The position numbers and the translations under genes are program-made. A stretch of 44,033 nucleotides of DNA, taken from NCBI GenBank assembly GCA_003555075.1, contig PWHW01000011.1, forward strand, positions 1 to 44,033. The letters are read 5' to 3'. The notes under the pieces are model-generated. The model saw only the letters and a list, made by a program, of their open reading frames with translations, was not told where the DNA came from and made no database searches. Position 1 is the stretch's first letter, and each line of letters opens with the position of its first letter. Shown here piece by piece: positions 1 to 8,684 of the stretch. This DNA comes from Candidatus Nealsoniibacteriota bacterium (GTDB lineage Bacteria; Patescibacteriota; Minisyncoccia; Minisyncoccales; PWPS01).

Positions 1-212
<212 letters not shown>

Positions 213-242
213 GTAGTTTGTGGTTACTATATAAAATATAAG

Positions 243-554
243 ATTGGAGTTATTTTACGGGGGTTATAATGATCTGCTTTTCTTTTCTTGACAAGCATGC
301 CCCGCACAAAATCGATCTATAAGAGCTTGAAGTTTTTGTAAGGCGACTATGCTGAGAGTGTTCCACCTGTTCCCATTCCGAACACAGAAGTGAAATCTCT
401 CGAGGCCGATGGTAGTCCTTATGGGCGAGAGTAGGTAGTCGCCTTACAAAGATTTTAAGTGCTCGAATTTTGATGCGGGGTAAAATAAGATTGAACCGAT
501 AATAAATAATGGTTCTTTACAAAAGCAGATGACCTCCGTAAAATATCTCCAATT
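243..554 (+). other. Long imperfect inverted repeat enclosing 5S rRNA (pre-rRNA processing stem)
   Basis: The left arm (243-281) pairs with the right arm (521-554). Matching blocks include ATTTTACGG/CCGTAAAAT and ATCTGCTTTT/AAAAGCAGAT. A second inner pairing brings CCCCGC (300-305) against GCGGGG (475-480), continuing as AT-rich pairing to the 5S ends. The 5S would sit at the tip of a long, interrupted double-stranded stem. Such stems flanking mature rRNA are known RNase III substrates; the processing role here is inferred from shape and position. Confidence 0.7.
338..447 (+). rRNA. rrf: 5S ribosomal RNA
   Basis: About 110 nt downstream of 23S. The terminal helix is seen directly: GTAAGGCGAC at 338-347 pairs with GTCGCCTTAC at 438-447. 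The interior carries the conserved 5S block 'ttcccattccgaacacagaa' and the late 'gggcgagagtaggt' segment. Together with the 23S end it makes the usual bacterial 23S-5S arrangement. No strong intrinsic terminator follows; there is only a weak GAACC/GGTTC hairpin at about 493-515. Confidence 0.95.
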
Positions 555-572
555 TTTTATTTCTTGTTCTCG

Positions 573-601
573 TAGACAAAAGGGCCGAGTTTTGATATAA
601 A
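573..601 (+). promoter_or_regulatory. mreC promoter, predicted leaderless
   Basis: TAGACA (573-578), a 17-nt spacer, then TATAAA (596-601). The usual distance from the -10 box puts +1 at 608, the A of the mreC ATG. The -35 box matches TTGACA at 5 of 6 positions and the -10 box matches TATAAT at 5 of 6. There is no room for a Shine-Dalgarno sequence, so a leaderless mRNA is the direct reading. Confidence 0.65.
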
Positions 602-607
602 AAATTA

Positions 608-1396
608 ATGCGAAAGAAGAAAAATTTTTTTGTTTGGATCATTTCAGGGCTTACTATTATCGTTGTCCTTGGTCTTTTTATTTCATATGCACCGGGAATA
701 AGAAATGCTTTTTATTCCATTACTGCACCTATACAACAAAGAATGCTCCATAGCGGAAACACTTTCTTTAAAAGGTTGGAAATTTTCCAGAATGCCAGGG
801 AAGTAGAAGAAGAAATAGAATCACTCAGAAGGGAGAACAGAAAACTTTTAGCGGAACTTTCCGTTCTAAAGGAGGTGGAAAAAGAAAACAAAGCGCTAAG
901 AAAAGCTATGGAACTTGAAAACTTGGAGGAAGAAGAAAGAGTTTTGGTGGAGGTATTCGGGAGAGATCTCTCGGGATATAGCCTTTTGATCAAGCATGGC
1001 AATAGTGAAGTTAATGAAAATGATCCGGTGATAACTCCCGAGGGAGTACTAATAGGTAGTATTAGAGAAGTTTATAAAGATTATTCCAAGGTGAAACTCA
1101 TTATCGATCCTGACAACTCCTTTGAAGTAAGGATTCAAAACGAAGATGAGCCGATAGGCTTGCTTAAGGGAACAGGTGAGGAAACTCTTCTTTTGGATCT
1201 CTTGCCAAAGGACAAAGAGATAAAGCGTGGTGATAGCGTGATCAGCCTCTCTCAAAAGGAGATGCCCAAGGGGGGACTTTTTATAGGAGAAGTGTACGAG
1301 GTAGAGGATGATGATATCGAGGCTTTCAAGAGAGCAAGGGTGTGGCAAGGAGTAGATCCGCGTTATCTTGATTATTTGTTTGTGATCAAAAATTAG
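608..1396 (+). CDS. mreC: Rod shape-determining protein MreC
   Basis: 262 aa. MreC is an extracytoplasmic scaffold of the elongasome linking MreB, MreD and PBP2. Visible here are a short basic N-terminus, one membrane helix (about residues 8-27), a heptad-rich Glu/Lys/Leu coiled coil (about 60-105), then the beta-rich MreC domain with 'VITPEGVLIGSI' and the late 'PKGGLFIGEV' and 'DYLFVIKN' stretches typical of the family. Length is in the normal range. It opens the gene set mreC-mreD-mrdA, with mreD starting 8 nt after its stop. MreB is not in the window. The start is set by the promoter whose +1 falls on this ATG. Confidence 0.93.
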   Translation: MRKKKNFFVWIISGLTIIVVLGLFISYAPGIRNAFYSITAPIQQRMLHSGNTFFKRLEIFQNAREVEEEIESLRRENRKLLAELSVLKEVEKENKALRKAMELENLEEEERVLVEVFGRDLSGYSLLIKHGNSEVNENDPVITPEGVLIGSIREVYKDYSKVKLIIDPDNSFEVRIQNEDEPIGLLKGTGEETLLLDLLPKDKEIKRGDSVISLSQKEMPKGGLFIGEVYEVEDDDIEAFKRARVWQGVDPRYLDYLFVIKN

Positions 1397-1404
1397 GATC
1401 TTAT

Positions 1405-1734
1405 ATGAAAAGAAAAGAAAAAGAGATTGTTACCAGAATGATCTTTCTGATATTTCTCATAAGCTTGTTAGCACTTGCAGTGAACAGCTTTCTTCTTTAT
1501 CCCTTTTTTTACCAGGGTATCCCGGCTGTTTTCCTGCTTCTCTTTACTTTTCTTTACAATTTTACGGAAAACAGTGAAGGGAATGAAGGTTTTTTGGTGG
1601 CGGGAATTTGCGGATTTTGGGTTGATGTATTCTCCGCGCTTCCTTTCGGTTTATTCTTGCTGGCATTCTTTGTTTTTGCATTTTTAGTTAAGGCCATACT
1701 GAAGAAATATGTCAAAATTTTCTCTTTTTCATAG
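1405..1734 (+). CDS. mreD: MreD-like membrane protein (short)
   Basis: 109 aa, very hydrophobic, with about four predicted membrane helices. The middle shows 'AGICGFWVDVFSALPFGLF', matching the MreD pattern of a Gly/Asp turn (GxxxD) between helices. Classical MreD is about 150-170 aa, so this is a trimmed form. Identification rests on the pattern plus its place between mreC and the PBP2 gene. Its 3' end overlaps mrdA by 26 nt, implying translational coupling. A weak AGGA lies 6 nt before the ATG, one of few Shine-Dalgarno-like sites in the window. Confidence 0.75.
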   Translation: MKRKEKEIVTRMIFLIFLISLLALAVNSFLLYPFFYQGIPAVFLLLFTFLYNFTENSEGNEGFLVAGICGFWVDVFSALPFGLFLLAFFVFAFLVKAILKKYVKIFSFS

Positions 1735-3634
1735 GAAAAAAAAGAAGCAAATAAAAGAAATAGAGCCACATGAGGTGTTTTTGGACGATTTGACGCAAAG
1801 AAAAGAGGAAGAGCTCGGTTCTTCCAAGAAAAGGTTGGAGATTCCTCTTTCCCTTAAGGTTTTGCGTGTTTTTTCATTTTGCATTTTTTTGTTACTCTTT
1901 TTGCTTTTGGGGAGGAGTTTTCAGTTGCAATTTCTTGAAGGAGATCATTATTCGGCACTTGCAAGAAGGAATATAGTCTCTGTTTCAAACGAGAACATAT
2001 CAAGAGGGGTTATATATGATCGATACGGAGAACAGCTTGTTTATAATCTTCCCGAATACAATCTATATTTCAGGTTTTCTGCAGCTTCTTCTCCGGAGAA
2101 GGATACTGTAAAAGAAGTCGCGGAGATCATCAAAGAGGATCCGGGTGAATTGATGGATCGCATAAAAAACAAAGAAGATTCTGCTTCCGTTTTAGTAAAA
2201 AGAGATATAAGTCATGACAGCCTTGTAAGGCTTCAGTCGAGAATTGAGGATCTTCCGGGGTTTCATATCTCGGGTGGATCGGGAAGAGATTATAAATATG
2301 GAAGAGGTCTTTCTCATATTTTGGGGTATATAGGTAAAATAGATAAGGATACTTTGAGCAGGAATCCGGAAAGATATGCTATGCACGACTATGTGGGCAA
2401 AATGGGAGTGGAGGAATATTATGAGGAATATTTATCAATGGGAAAAGAGGAAAGACTGACAAAGAGAGATGTTTCCGGAAACGTGAGATCCGAGGAAGAG
2501 CTTGGAGAGCCCTCCGATGGAACAGGAAATCTTGTGCTTACCATTGACGCAAGATTGCAGAAGATAGTGAATGAAAAAATGGATAAAAAAATAGAAGAGA
2601 TAGGAGGAGAAAAGGCATCTGTGGTAGCGATTGACCCGAGAAACGGAGAGGTGATGGCAATGGCCAATCGTCCAACTTTTGACAACAATTTGTTCAGAAC
2701 GGGAAACAGAGAGGAGATAGAAGACCTTCTTTATGGAGAAAGTGAGGTGTTCTTGAATAGGATCACTTCTTCTACCTATGCTACCGGGTCCGTTATTAAA
2801 CCTTTACTCGCAGTTGCTGCTCTGGAGGAAGGGATCATTGATCCCCAGAAAGAGATTCATAGCCCCGGATATATATCGATACAAAACCCCTGGAACCCCT
2901 CGCAACCCACGATATTTCGGGATTATCAAGCACATGGGTGGCGTGATATGAGAGAGGCCATAGCCGTATCAAGCAATGTTTATTTTTATGCCATTGGCGG
3001 CGGATATGAGGATCAGGAAGGATTAGGTGTTTCAAGGATAAAGGATTATCTTTCTCTTTTTGGATGGAATGAAAGAACGGGAATAGATCTTCCCACCGAA
3101 AGGAGCGGTTTCATTCCTACACCCGAATGGAAAAGAAAGGAATTGGGGAGTCCTTGGTACTTAGGAGATACTTACAATCTTTCCATAGGGCAGGGATATC
3201 TTTCCACAACACCATTGCAGGTGGCCAACGCATATACGGCAATTGTGAATGGAGGAAATCTTTATTCACCGCGATTGGGAAAAAAAGTGATTGATGAAGA
3301 GAGTAATACTATAAAAAAGATGGAATCAGAGCTTATACGAGAGGGAGTTGCCAGTGAGGAGAACTTGGAGATAGTACGGGAGGGAATGCTGGAAGCTACA
3401 AAGATCGGGACTGCAAGATCCCTACAAGCACTTCCTTTTGATTCTGGAGCTAAAACGGGAACGGCTCAAACTTCCAGAGAAGGTATCAACAATAATTGGG
3501 TCACCGTTTTTGCTCCCTATGATGACCCCGAGATCGTTGTCACGGTACTTATCGAAGAGGTGAGAGGTGTTACTCCTGTAGCGACCCACCTTGCAAGAGA
3601 TATACTTTTGGAGTATTTTAATGAAAATGAATAA
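1709..3634 (+). CDS. mrdA: Penicillin-binding protein 2 (elongasome transpeptidase)
   Basis: 641 aa class B PBP that cross-links lateral-wall peptidoglycan with RodA/MreC. A cytoplasmic basic N-terminus and one membrane helix (about 51-68) precede the PBP dimerisation domain (about 90-260) and the transpeptidase domain (about 275-636). Active-site motifs are complete: S361-V-I-K364 (SxxK), S421-S-N423 (SxN) and K582-T-G584 (KTG). Placement after mreC/mreD favours MrdA (PBP2) over the divisome FtsI. The start at 1709 overlaps the mreD end by 26 nt. An alternative FtsI assignment cannot be fully excluded by eye. Confidence 0.9.
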   Translation: MSKFSLFHRKKKKQIKEIEPHEVFLDDLTQRKEEELGSSKKRLEIPLSLKVLRVFSFCIFLLLFLLLGRSFQLQFLEGDHYSALARRNIVSVSNENISRGVIYDRYGEQLVYNLPEYNLYFRFSAASSPEKDTVKEVAEIIKEDPGELMDRIKNKEDSASVLVKRDISHDSLVRLQSRIEDLPGFHISGGSGRDYKYGRGLSHILGYIGKIDKDTLSRNPERYAMHDYVGKMGVEEYYEEYLSMGKEERLTKRDVSGNVRSEEELGEPSDGTGNLVLTIDARLQKIVNEKMDKKIEEIGGEKASVVAIDPRNGEVMAMANRPTFDNNLFRTGNREEIEDLLYGESEVFLNRITSSTYATGSVIKPLLAVAALEEGIIDPQKEIHSPGYISIQNPWNPSQPTIFRDYQAHGWRDMREAIAVSSNVYFYAIGGGYEDQEGLGVSRIKDYLSLFGWNERTGIDLPTERSGFIPTPEWKRKELGSPWYLGDTYNLSIGQGYLSTTPLQVANAYTAIVNGGNLYSPRLGKKVIDEESNTIKKMESELIREGVASEENLEIVREGMLEATKIGTARSLQALPFDSGAKTGTAQTSREGINNNWVTVFAPYDDPEIVVTVLIEEVRGVTPVATHLARDILLEYFNENE

Positions 3635-3637
3635 GGG

Positions 3638-3671
3638 TTTGGTGAAAGAGCTTATAAGATGAAGCACCAAA
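3638..3671 (+). repeat. Inverted repeat after mrdA
   Basis: TTTGGTG (3638-3644) and CACCAAA (3665-3671) are perfect 7-bp arms around a 20-nt loop that itself contains the palindrome CTTATAAG. No T-run follows, so it is a weak terminator candidate. It could instead protect the mrdA 3' end or be chance. Confidence 0.3.
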
Positions 3672-3681
3672 GAAACGATAA

Positions 3682-3710
3682 TTGTCTGAAATTAACCATG
3701 GTTATATAAA
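3682..3710 (+). promoter_or_regulatory. greA promoter
   Basis: TTGTCT (3682-3687), a 17-nt spacer, TATAAA (3705-3710). Predicted +1 is about 3717, giving a leader of only about 9 nt before the greA ATG at 3726. The leader is A-rich and has no Shine-Dalgarno sequence. Confidence 0.55.
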
Positions 3711-3725
3711 GACAAAAAACAAAGA

Positions 3726-4187
3726 ATGAAAAAACGTTTTACCAAAGAAGGACTTGAAAAAATAAAAAAAGAACTTAGGCATCTTGAGAAGGAGAAAAGG
3801 AAAGAGGTAGCGGATAAACTGAAATTCGCTGCTTCTTTTGGTGATCTTAGTGAGAATTCCGCTTATGAAGATGCCAAAAATGAGCAAAGTATGCTTGAGA
3901 CGCGTATAGCAAAATTAAGAGAAACCATAAAAGAAGCGGAGATAATTGAGTCCAGCAACGGGGAAGAGGAGTTCGTGCAGATAGGTTCTGAAATAGAAGT
4001 GGAGACCGGAGACGGGACAAGGAAAGTGCTCGAAATCGTAGGAGGAAATGATTCGGACCCCATGAAAGGGAAGGTGTCTTGTGAATCTCCTATGGGAAAA
4101 GTTTTTCTTGACAAAAAAGAAGGGGAGTTCTGTACAGTGAGCACTCCCGCTGGGGAAAAAGAGTTCAAGATCATAAGAATAAATTGA
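3726..4187 (+). CDS. greA: Transcription elongation factor GreA
   Basis: 153 aa, normal family length (about 155-160). GreA enters the RNA polymerase secondary channel and stimulates cleavage of backtracked RNA. The N-terminal antiparallel coiled coil (1-75) ends in the conserved tip region 'ASFGDLSENSAYEDAK', which carries the acidic Asp/Glu pair used to position the catalytic metal. The C-terminal FKBP-like domain carries 'IGSEIEVE', 'GKVSCESPMGK' and a final 'GEKEFKIIRI'. The gene stands alone, with its own promoter and a 59-nt gap to lysS. Confidence 0.95.
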   Translation: MKKRFTKEGLEKIKKELRHLEKEKRKEVADKLKFAASFGDLSENSAYEDAKNEQSMLETRIAKLRETIKEAEIIESSNGEEEFVQIGSEIEVETGDGTRKVLEIVGGNDSDPMKGKVSCESPMGKVFLDKKEGEFCTVSTPAGEKEFKIIRIN

Positions 4188-4246
4188 TTTTACGAGTCTT
4201 TTGACCTAGAATGATAAACAATTACGAATTTATTTTATAAGATAAA

Positions 4247-5776
4247 ATGGAAAGAGGAGAAGAGATAAGGCAAAATCGTATCAAGAAAAAGGAAACCTTG
4301 GAGAATTCCGGTTTTCCGGCATATCCCGAGAGCACCAAAAGGACTCACATGATAAGGGAGTGTCTTTCCTCCTTTGATGATCTAATGGAAGAAGAAACAG
4401 AGGTTGTGCTTACGGGGAGAGTAAGGTCTCTAAGGGAGCATGGGAAACTTACTTTTTTTACTATAGAGGACGGTACTGGTAAAATTCAAGCTTTTCTCTC
4501 TGAGAGCAATATAGGAAAAGAGGGATATAAATTTTTCCTTCAATCCTTTGATATGGGTGACTTTGTAGAAATAAGAGGCCCTCTTTTTCATACCAAGAGG
4601 GGCGAGAGAACTCTGAGGGTTGCCGATTATAAAATGCTTACAAAGAGCATTCTTCCTCTTCCTGAAAAATGGCATGGATTACAGTCAATGGAAGAAAGGT
4701 ACAGAAAGAGATATTTGGACCTTATATTCAATGAAAAACAGAAAGAGGCCTTCATAAAAAGATCGGAGATAATAAAGAAACTAAGGAGCTTTCTGGAAAA
4801 AAAAGATTTCTTGGAAGTGGAAACTCCTGTTCTGCAACCCATTTACGGAGGTACTGCCGCTACTCCGTTCAAGACCCATCACAATACACTGGATATGGAA
4901 CTTTATTTAAGAATAGCGCCCGAACTATACTTAAAACGTCTGCTTGTAGGAGGATTTGAAAGGGTTTTTGAGTTTGCAAGGTGTTTCAGAAATGAAGGTA
5001 TCGACAGAAGTCATAATCCCGAATTCACTTTACTTGAATTTTATTGGGCATATGCGGATTATAAGGACATGATGAGATTCACGGAAGAAATGCTCAGTTC
5101 TGTTATTGAGGAGGTTTTTGGTTCTTTAGAGATTGATTATGGAGAGCAAAAGATAAGCTTTTCTACTCCCTTTGAGAGAATAGAGTTTTCCGAGGTAATA
5201 AAAAAGGAGACCGGGCTCAATATTGAGGAAATGAACAAAGAAGCCCTTAAGGATGAGGCCGAGAACAGAGGTCTGGAGATCGCACTTGGAGCTGGGAAGG
5301 CGGAGATATGTGACGAGATATTCAAAAAAGAGTGCAGAGAAAAGCTTGTGCAACCGACTTTTCTCATACATCATCCCGAAGGCTTTCAACCTCTTGCAAA
5401 GCACAAGAGCGGGGATGATACCAAATTATCAACTTTTCAGCTTTATATAGCGGGATGGGAGGTTGTTAATGCTTTTTCGGAATTAAACGACCCCTTTTTA
5501 CAAAGAGAAAGATTCAAGGAGCAAGAAAAAATGAAAGAGGAGGGGTTTGAGGAAGCACAAAGAATGGATGAAGATTTCTTGGAGGCTCTGGAATACGGGA
5601 TGCCTCCTGCGGCTGGATTTGGAATGGGGATAGATAGGTTGTGCGCCATTTTGACTAACTCTTACAGCTTAAGAGAGATCATATTGTTTCCTACAATGAG
5701 AAAAAGAGCAAAAGGAGAGAGAAATATAGAATTGAAGGGGAAAGGAGAGAATGAAGAAAAAGAGAATGATAGTTAA
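4247..5776 (+). CDS. lysS: Lysyl-tRNA synthetase, class II
   Basis: 509 aa. Charges tRNA-Lys with lysine. The N-terminal OB-fold anticodon-binding domain (about 50-155) has 'LTGRVRSLREHGKLTFFTI'. The catalytic domain carries motif 2 (around 'FEFARCFRNEGIDRSHNPEF') and motif 3 ('GFGMGIDRL', near 465). The last ~20 residues form a charged tail beyond the usual 'REIILFPTMR' end. A TATAAG box sits just before the ATG, but no convincing -35 accompanies it. The matching tRNA-Lys(UUU) lies about 10 kb downstream. Confidence 0.96.
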   Translation: MERGEEIRQNRIKKKETLENSGFPAYPESTKRTHMIRECLSSFDDLMEEETEVVLTGRVRSLREHGKLTFFTIEDGTGKIQAFLSESNIGKEGYKFFLQSFDMGDFVEIRGPLFHTKRGERTLRVADYKMLTKSILPLPEKWHGLQSMEERYRKRYLDLIFNEKQKEAFIKRSEIIKKLRSFLEKKDFLEVETPVLQPIYGGTAATPFKTHHNTLDMELYLRIAPELYLKRLLVGGFERVFEFARCFRNEGIDRSHNPEFTLLEFYWAYADYKDMMRFTEEMLSSVIEEVFGSLEIDYGEQKISFSTPFERIEFSEVIKKETGLNIEEMNKEALKDEAENRGLEIALGAGKAEICDEIFKKECREKLVQPTFLIHHPEGFQPLAKHKSGDDTKLSTFQLYIAGWEVVNAFSELNDPFLQRERFKEQEKMKEEGFEEAQRMDEDFLEALEYGMPPAAGFGMGIDRLCAILTNSYSLREIILFPTMRKRAKGERNIELKGKGENEEKENDS

Positions 5777-5801
5777 TTATTAAGTTAAATGTGAGATAGT
5801 T

Positions 5802-6359
5802 GTGAATAGAGAAAAAGCGTTAAATCTAATAAAGCAAAACGTTAAAAATAAAAACAGTTATAAGCACATGCTTGCTGTGGAAGCTGTAATGCGGAAACTT
5901 GCCAGGAGGTTTGAAGAGAATGAGGAAATATGGGGTATTGCAGGGCTTGTTCATGATATAGACATGGAAGAGGTGGATTATCGTGAAAATCCACAGGAGC
6001 ATGGAAAAAGAGGGGCTCGAATATTGAAGGAACACGGAGCTGGGGAAGAAATCATCAATGCTGCTATGGCGCATAACGAGGAGACCGGGAAGGAGAGAAA
6101 TACCCTTCTTGAGAAGGCTATTTTTTGCACCGATCCTTTGACGGGGCTTATCGTTGCGAGTGCCTTGGTCCTACCCTCAAAGAAACTCAACGACCTGAAC
6201 GCTAATTCGGTAATGAAAAGGTACAAGGAAAAGGATTTTGCAAAAGGAGCGAGGAGGGATATTATTGCGCATTGCAGTGAAATAGGGTTGGAGCTTTCCG
6301 AATTTATCTCGTTGGGTCTTGAGGCAATGCAAGAAATAAGTGATGATCTGGAACTGTGA
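5802..6359 (+). CDS. HD-domain (HDIG-like) phosphohydrolase
   Basis: 185 aa. The HD superfamily comprises metal-dependent phosphohydrolases acting on nucleotides or cyclic nucleotides. Visible metal-ligand candidates are the first His in 'SYKHMLAVE', the signature 'GLVHDIDME', a further His in 'EHGKRGARIL' and 'MAHNEETG'. The later 'AIFCTDPLTGLIVASALV' block resembles the bacterial HDIG proteins often annotated as hydrolases. The start is GTG at 5802, because no ATG precedes the first conserved His. It lies 25 nt after lysS and is probably cotranscribed. The substrate cannot be read from sequence. Confidence 0.8.
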   Translation: MNREKALNLIKQNVKNKNSYKHMLAVEAVMRKLARRFEENEEIWGIAGLVHDIDMEEVDYRENPQEHGKRGARILKEHGAGEEIINAAMAHNEETGKERNTLLEKAIFCTDPLTGLIVASALVLPSKKLNDLNANSVMKRYKEKDFAKGARRDIIAHCSEIGLELSEFISLGLEAMQEISDDLEL

Positions 6360-6421
6360 GGAACGATCCAGATTTCATGAATAAAAACAAATTTCAAGGA
6401 ATAAGTTGAATCATGATCACC

Positions 6422-6450
6422 TTGAATCAATTTAGAATGTGGAATTTATT
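6422..6450 (+). promoter_or_regulatory. Possible serS promoter
   Basis: TTGAAT (6422-6427), a 17-nt spacer, TTTATT (6445-6450). +1 would fall at about 6456-6457, at the serS ATG. A better-looking TATACT (6450-6455) abuts the ATG and is too close to serve as the -10 for this start. The -10 is weak, so this is tentative. Confidence 0.35.
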
Positions 6451-6455
6451 ATACT

Positions 6456-7718
6456 ATGTTTGACATAAAATATATACGGGAAAACCCTCATCTTGTAAAG
6501 GATGGTTGCAAGAAGAAACAAGTGGAGGTGGATATCGATAAACTTCTTGAAGTAGATAAAAAAAGAAGAGAGGTGCAAAGATCTCTTGAGGAGATCAAGG
6601 CAGAAAGAAACAAGGCCAATAAAATGATAAGCGATGCGACCTCGAAAGAAGAAAAGGATAAGTTGATCTCCGAGATGAAAGAGGTGAAGGAGAAGCACGC
6701 AGCTTTAAATGAGGAATTCAACGCTATAGACGAAGAGTTTCATGGATTGCTTCGAAAGGTGCCTAACCTTCCTTTTGACGAGGTGCCGGTGGGAAAAGAT
6801 GATGAGGAGAACAAAGTGATCAGGAAGGAGGGAGAGTTGCCAAGCTTTGATTTTACGCCATCCGATCACCTTGATATTGGCGAAAGAATGGACATTATTG
6901 ACACGAAAAGAGCTGCAAAAACTTCCGGTGCTCGTTTTACATTTCTCAAAAATGAAGTTGTTTTACTTCAAATGGCACTTATCAATTTGTGCTTGGAGGT
7001 TACCACTAAAAAAGGTTTTGCTCCCGTTATAACTCCCGTAATGTTGAAACCTGAAATGATGGAAGCTATGGGTTTTCTGGAAAGAGGAGGAGACGACATC
7101 TTTCATCTAGAGAATGATGATCTTTATTTGGCGGGCACTTCCGAGCAGGTTATAGGTCCCATGCATGCCAAAGAGATTTTCAAGCAAAAGGATCTTCCCA
7201 AAAGATATGTAGGATATTCTACCTGCTTCAGAAGAGAGGCCGGTTCCTACGGAAAGGATACAAAAGGTATTTTGAGAGTTCATCAATTTGATAAAGTGGA
7301 GATGTTCAGCTTCACCACTCCGGAAAGATCCAAGGAAGAGCACGACTTTTTGCTTAGTGTTGAAGAGGAGATAATGAAGCTTCTTGAAATTCCATATCAA
7401 GTGATCGATATTTGCACAGGAGACTTGGGTGATCCTGCCGCAAAGAAGTATGACATTGAGGCGTGGATGCCGAGCCAAGGAAAATACCGAGAAACTCACT
7501 CTACTTCTAATTGTACTGATTTTCAAGCCAGAGGACTTGATATTAGATATAAGAATAAGGAAGGGACCTTTTATGTTCACACATTGAACGGTACAGCTCT
7601 TGCTATGGGAAGGACTATTATTGCGATCCTCGAGAATAATCAAACAAAAGAGGGCAATATCAAGATACCAAAAGCTTTGCACAAATATCTTCCGTTCACT
7701 GAAATAACTCGTTCCTGA
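6456..7718 (+). CDS. serS: Seryl-tRNA synthetase
   Basis: 420 aa, normal length. Makes Ser-tRNA(Ser), also the precursor for selenocysteine where present. Starts with the typical 'MFDIKYIRENP', followed by the long antiparallel coiled-coil arm (about 25-105) that grips the tRNA-Ser variable arm. The class II core shows 'TSEQVIGPMHAKEI', motif 2 with 'STCFRREAGSYGKDTKGILR' and motif 3 'NGTALAMGRTIIAILEN'. femAB starts 10 nt after its stop, so the two are very likely one transcript. Confidence 0.97.
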   Translation: MFDIKYIRENPHLVKDGCKKKQVEVDIDKLLEVDKKRREVQRSLEEIKAERNKANKMISDATSKEEKDKLISEMKEVKEKHAALNEEFNAIDEEFHGLLRKVPNLPFDEVPVGKDDEENKVIRKEGELPSFDFTPSDHLDIGERMDIIDTKRAAKTSGARFTFLKNEVVLLQMALINLCLEVTTKKGFAPVITPVMLKPEMMEAMGFLERGGDDIFHLENDDLYLAGTSEQVIGPMHAKEIFKQKDLPKRYVGYSTCFRREAGSYGKDTKGILRVHQFDKVEMFSFTTPERSKEEHDFLLSVEEEIMKLLEIPYQVIDICTGDLGDPAAKKYDIEAWMPSQGKYRETHSTSNCTDFQARGLDIRYKNKEGTFYVHTLNGTALAMGRTIIAILENNQTKEGNIKIPKALHKYLPFTEITRS

Positions 7719-7728
7719 ACTTATCCTT

Positions 7729-8667
7729 ATGCCCATTGATAAAGTAGATTGTTTCAATTCGAGAAGAGAATGGGACGATTTTTTAACAGAGAATAAAGGA
7801 GACTTTCTTCAGTCTGTTAGATGGGGCGATTTCAAGAGTAAATATCAGCGTGTAGAAAGAATAGCTGCAAAGGATAAAGGTGCTATCAAAGGGGTGTGTC
7901 AATTCTTCGAAGAGATTACTCCTTTCGGGAAATACTTTTATATTCCTCGTGGTCCTATATCGAATGACAAGCAAATTAGAGAGGATCTTTTTTGTGAAGT
8001 TGCAAAAATAGGGAACAGAGAAGGGAAGATGTTTGCCAAGACGGAGCCTGCTATGAGTGTTGATATTGGAAAAATGTCTTTTCGAGAGATACAGCCAAGG
8101 AAAACACTCGTAGTGGATATAAGCGATCCTGTTGAGATATTCAAGGGCTTTACGAAAAGTACGCGTCGTAGCATCAAAGAGGCGGAAAAAAGGGGAGTGG
8201 TCATCAAAAAAGATAATGATGTTAAGGATTTTTTCCGTTTAATGAAGAATACTCAAGAAAGGCAAGGGTTCAACACCTATCCGGAAAGATATTTCCATGA
8301 AATGTTGAAGGGTTTGAATTGCGATCTTTTGTATGCCGAGCAAGAAGGGAAAAGAATAGCTGCTCTTATCGTGCTCTATTTCGGAAATATGGCTACTATT
8401 ATGCATTCTGCTTTTGATCACGAATACAGAAAGACCAGAGCTCCTTCTTTACTGCGCTTTGAGGCAATGAGAATAGCTCATGAAAAAGGGTACACACAAT
8501 GTGATTTCAGAGGCATTGACGAAACAAGATTTCCAGGAGTTACGAAGTTCAAAAAAGGTTTCGGAGGCAAAGAGATTTGTTATCCTCAAGGAAAAGATAT
8601 TCCCCTGAAAAAGGTTCCATATTTTCTTTATTATTTGGGGGTGATAACGAGACGATGCTTTAAATAG
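7729..8667 (+). CDS. FemAB-family aminoacyl-tRNA-dependent peptidoglycan transferase
   Basis: 312 aa. FemABX proteins have two GNAT-like halves and move an amino acid from an aminoacyl-tRNA to the lipid II stem peptide. Seen here are 'FLQSVRWGDFKSKY' near the N-terminus, 'FYIPRGPI', 'STRRSIKEAEKRGVVI', and the C-terminal family signature 'DFRGIDETRFPGVTKFKKGFGG'. No long coiled coil is inserted, as in the shorter FemX-like members. It sits between serS and murF in a tight run, which places it in wall precursor synthesis. The amino acid used is unknown; serine is suggested only by the neighbour. Confidence 0.85.
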   Translation: MPIDKVDCFNSRREWDDFLTENKGDFLQSVRWGDFKSKYQRVERIAAKDKGAIKGVCQFFEEITPFGKYFYIPRGPISNDKQIREDLFCEVAKIGNREGKMFAKTEPAMSVDIGKMSFREIQPRKTLVVDISDPVEIFKGFTKSTRRSIKEAEKRGVVIKKDNDVKDFFRLMKNTQERQGFNTYPERYFHEMLKGLNCDLLYAEQEGKRIAALIVLYFGNMATIMHSAFDHEYRKTRAPSLLRFEAMRIAHEKGYTQCDFRGIDETRFPGVTKFKKGFGGKEICYPQGKDIPLKKVPYFLYYLGVITRRCFK

Positions 8668-8684
8668 AGAAGATCATATATAAA

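Noticed and set aside
4201-4249. TTGACC plus TATAAG as the lysS promoter
   Set aside because: Spacing is about 29 nt, far from 16-18; TATAAG is near the ATG but without an acceptable -35.
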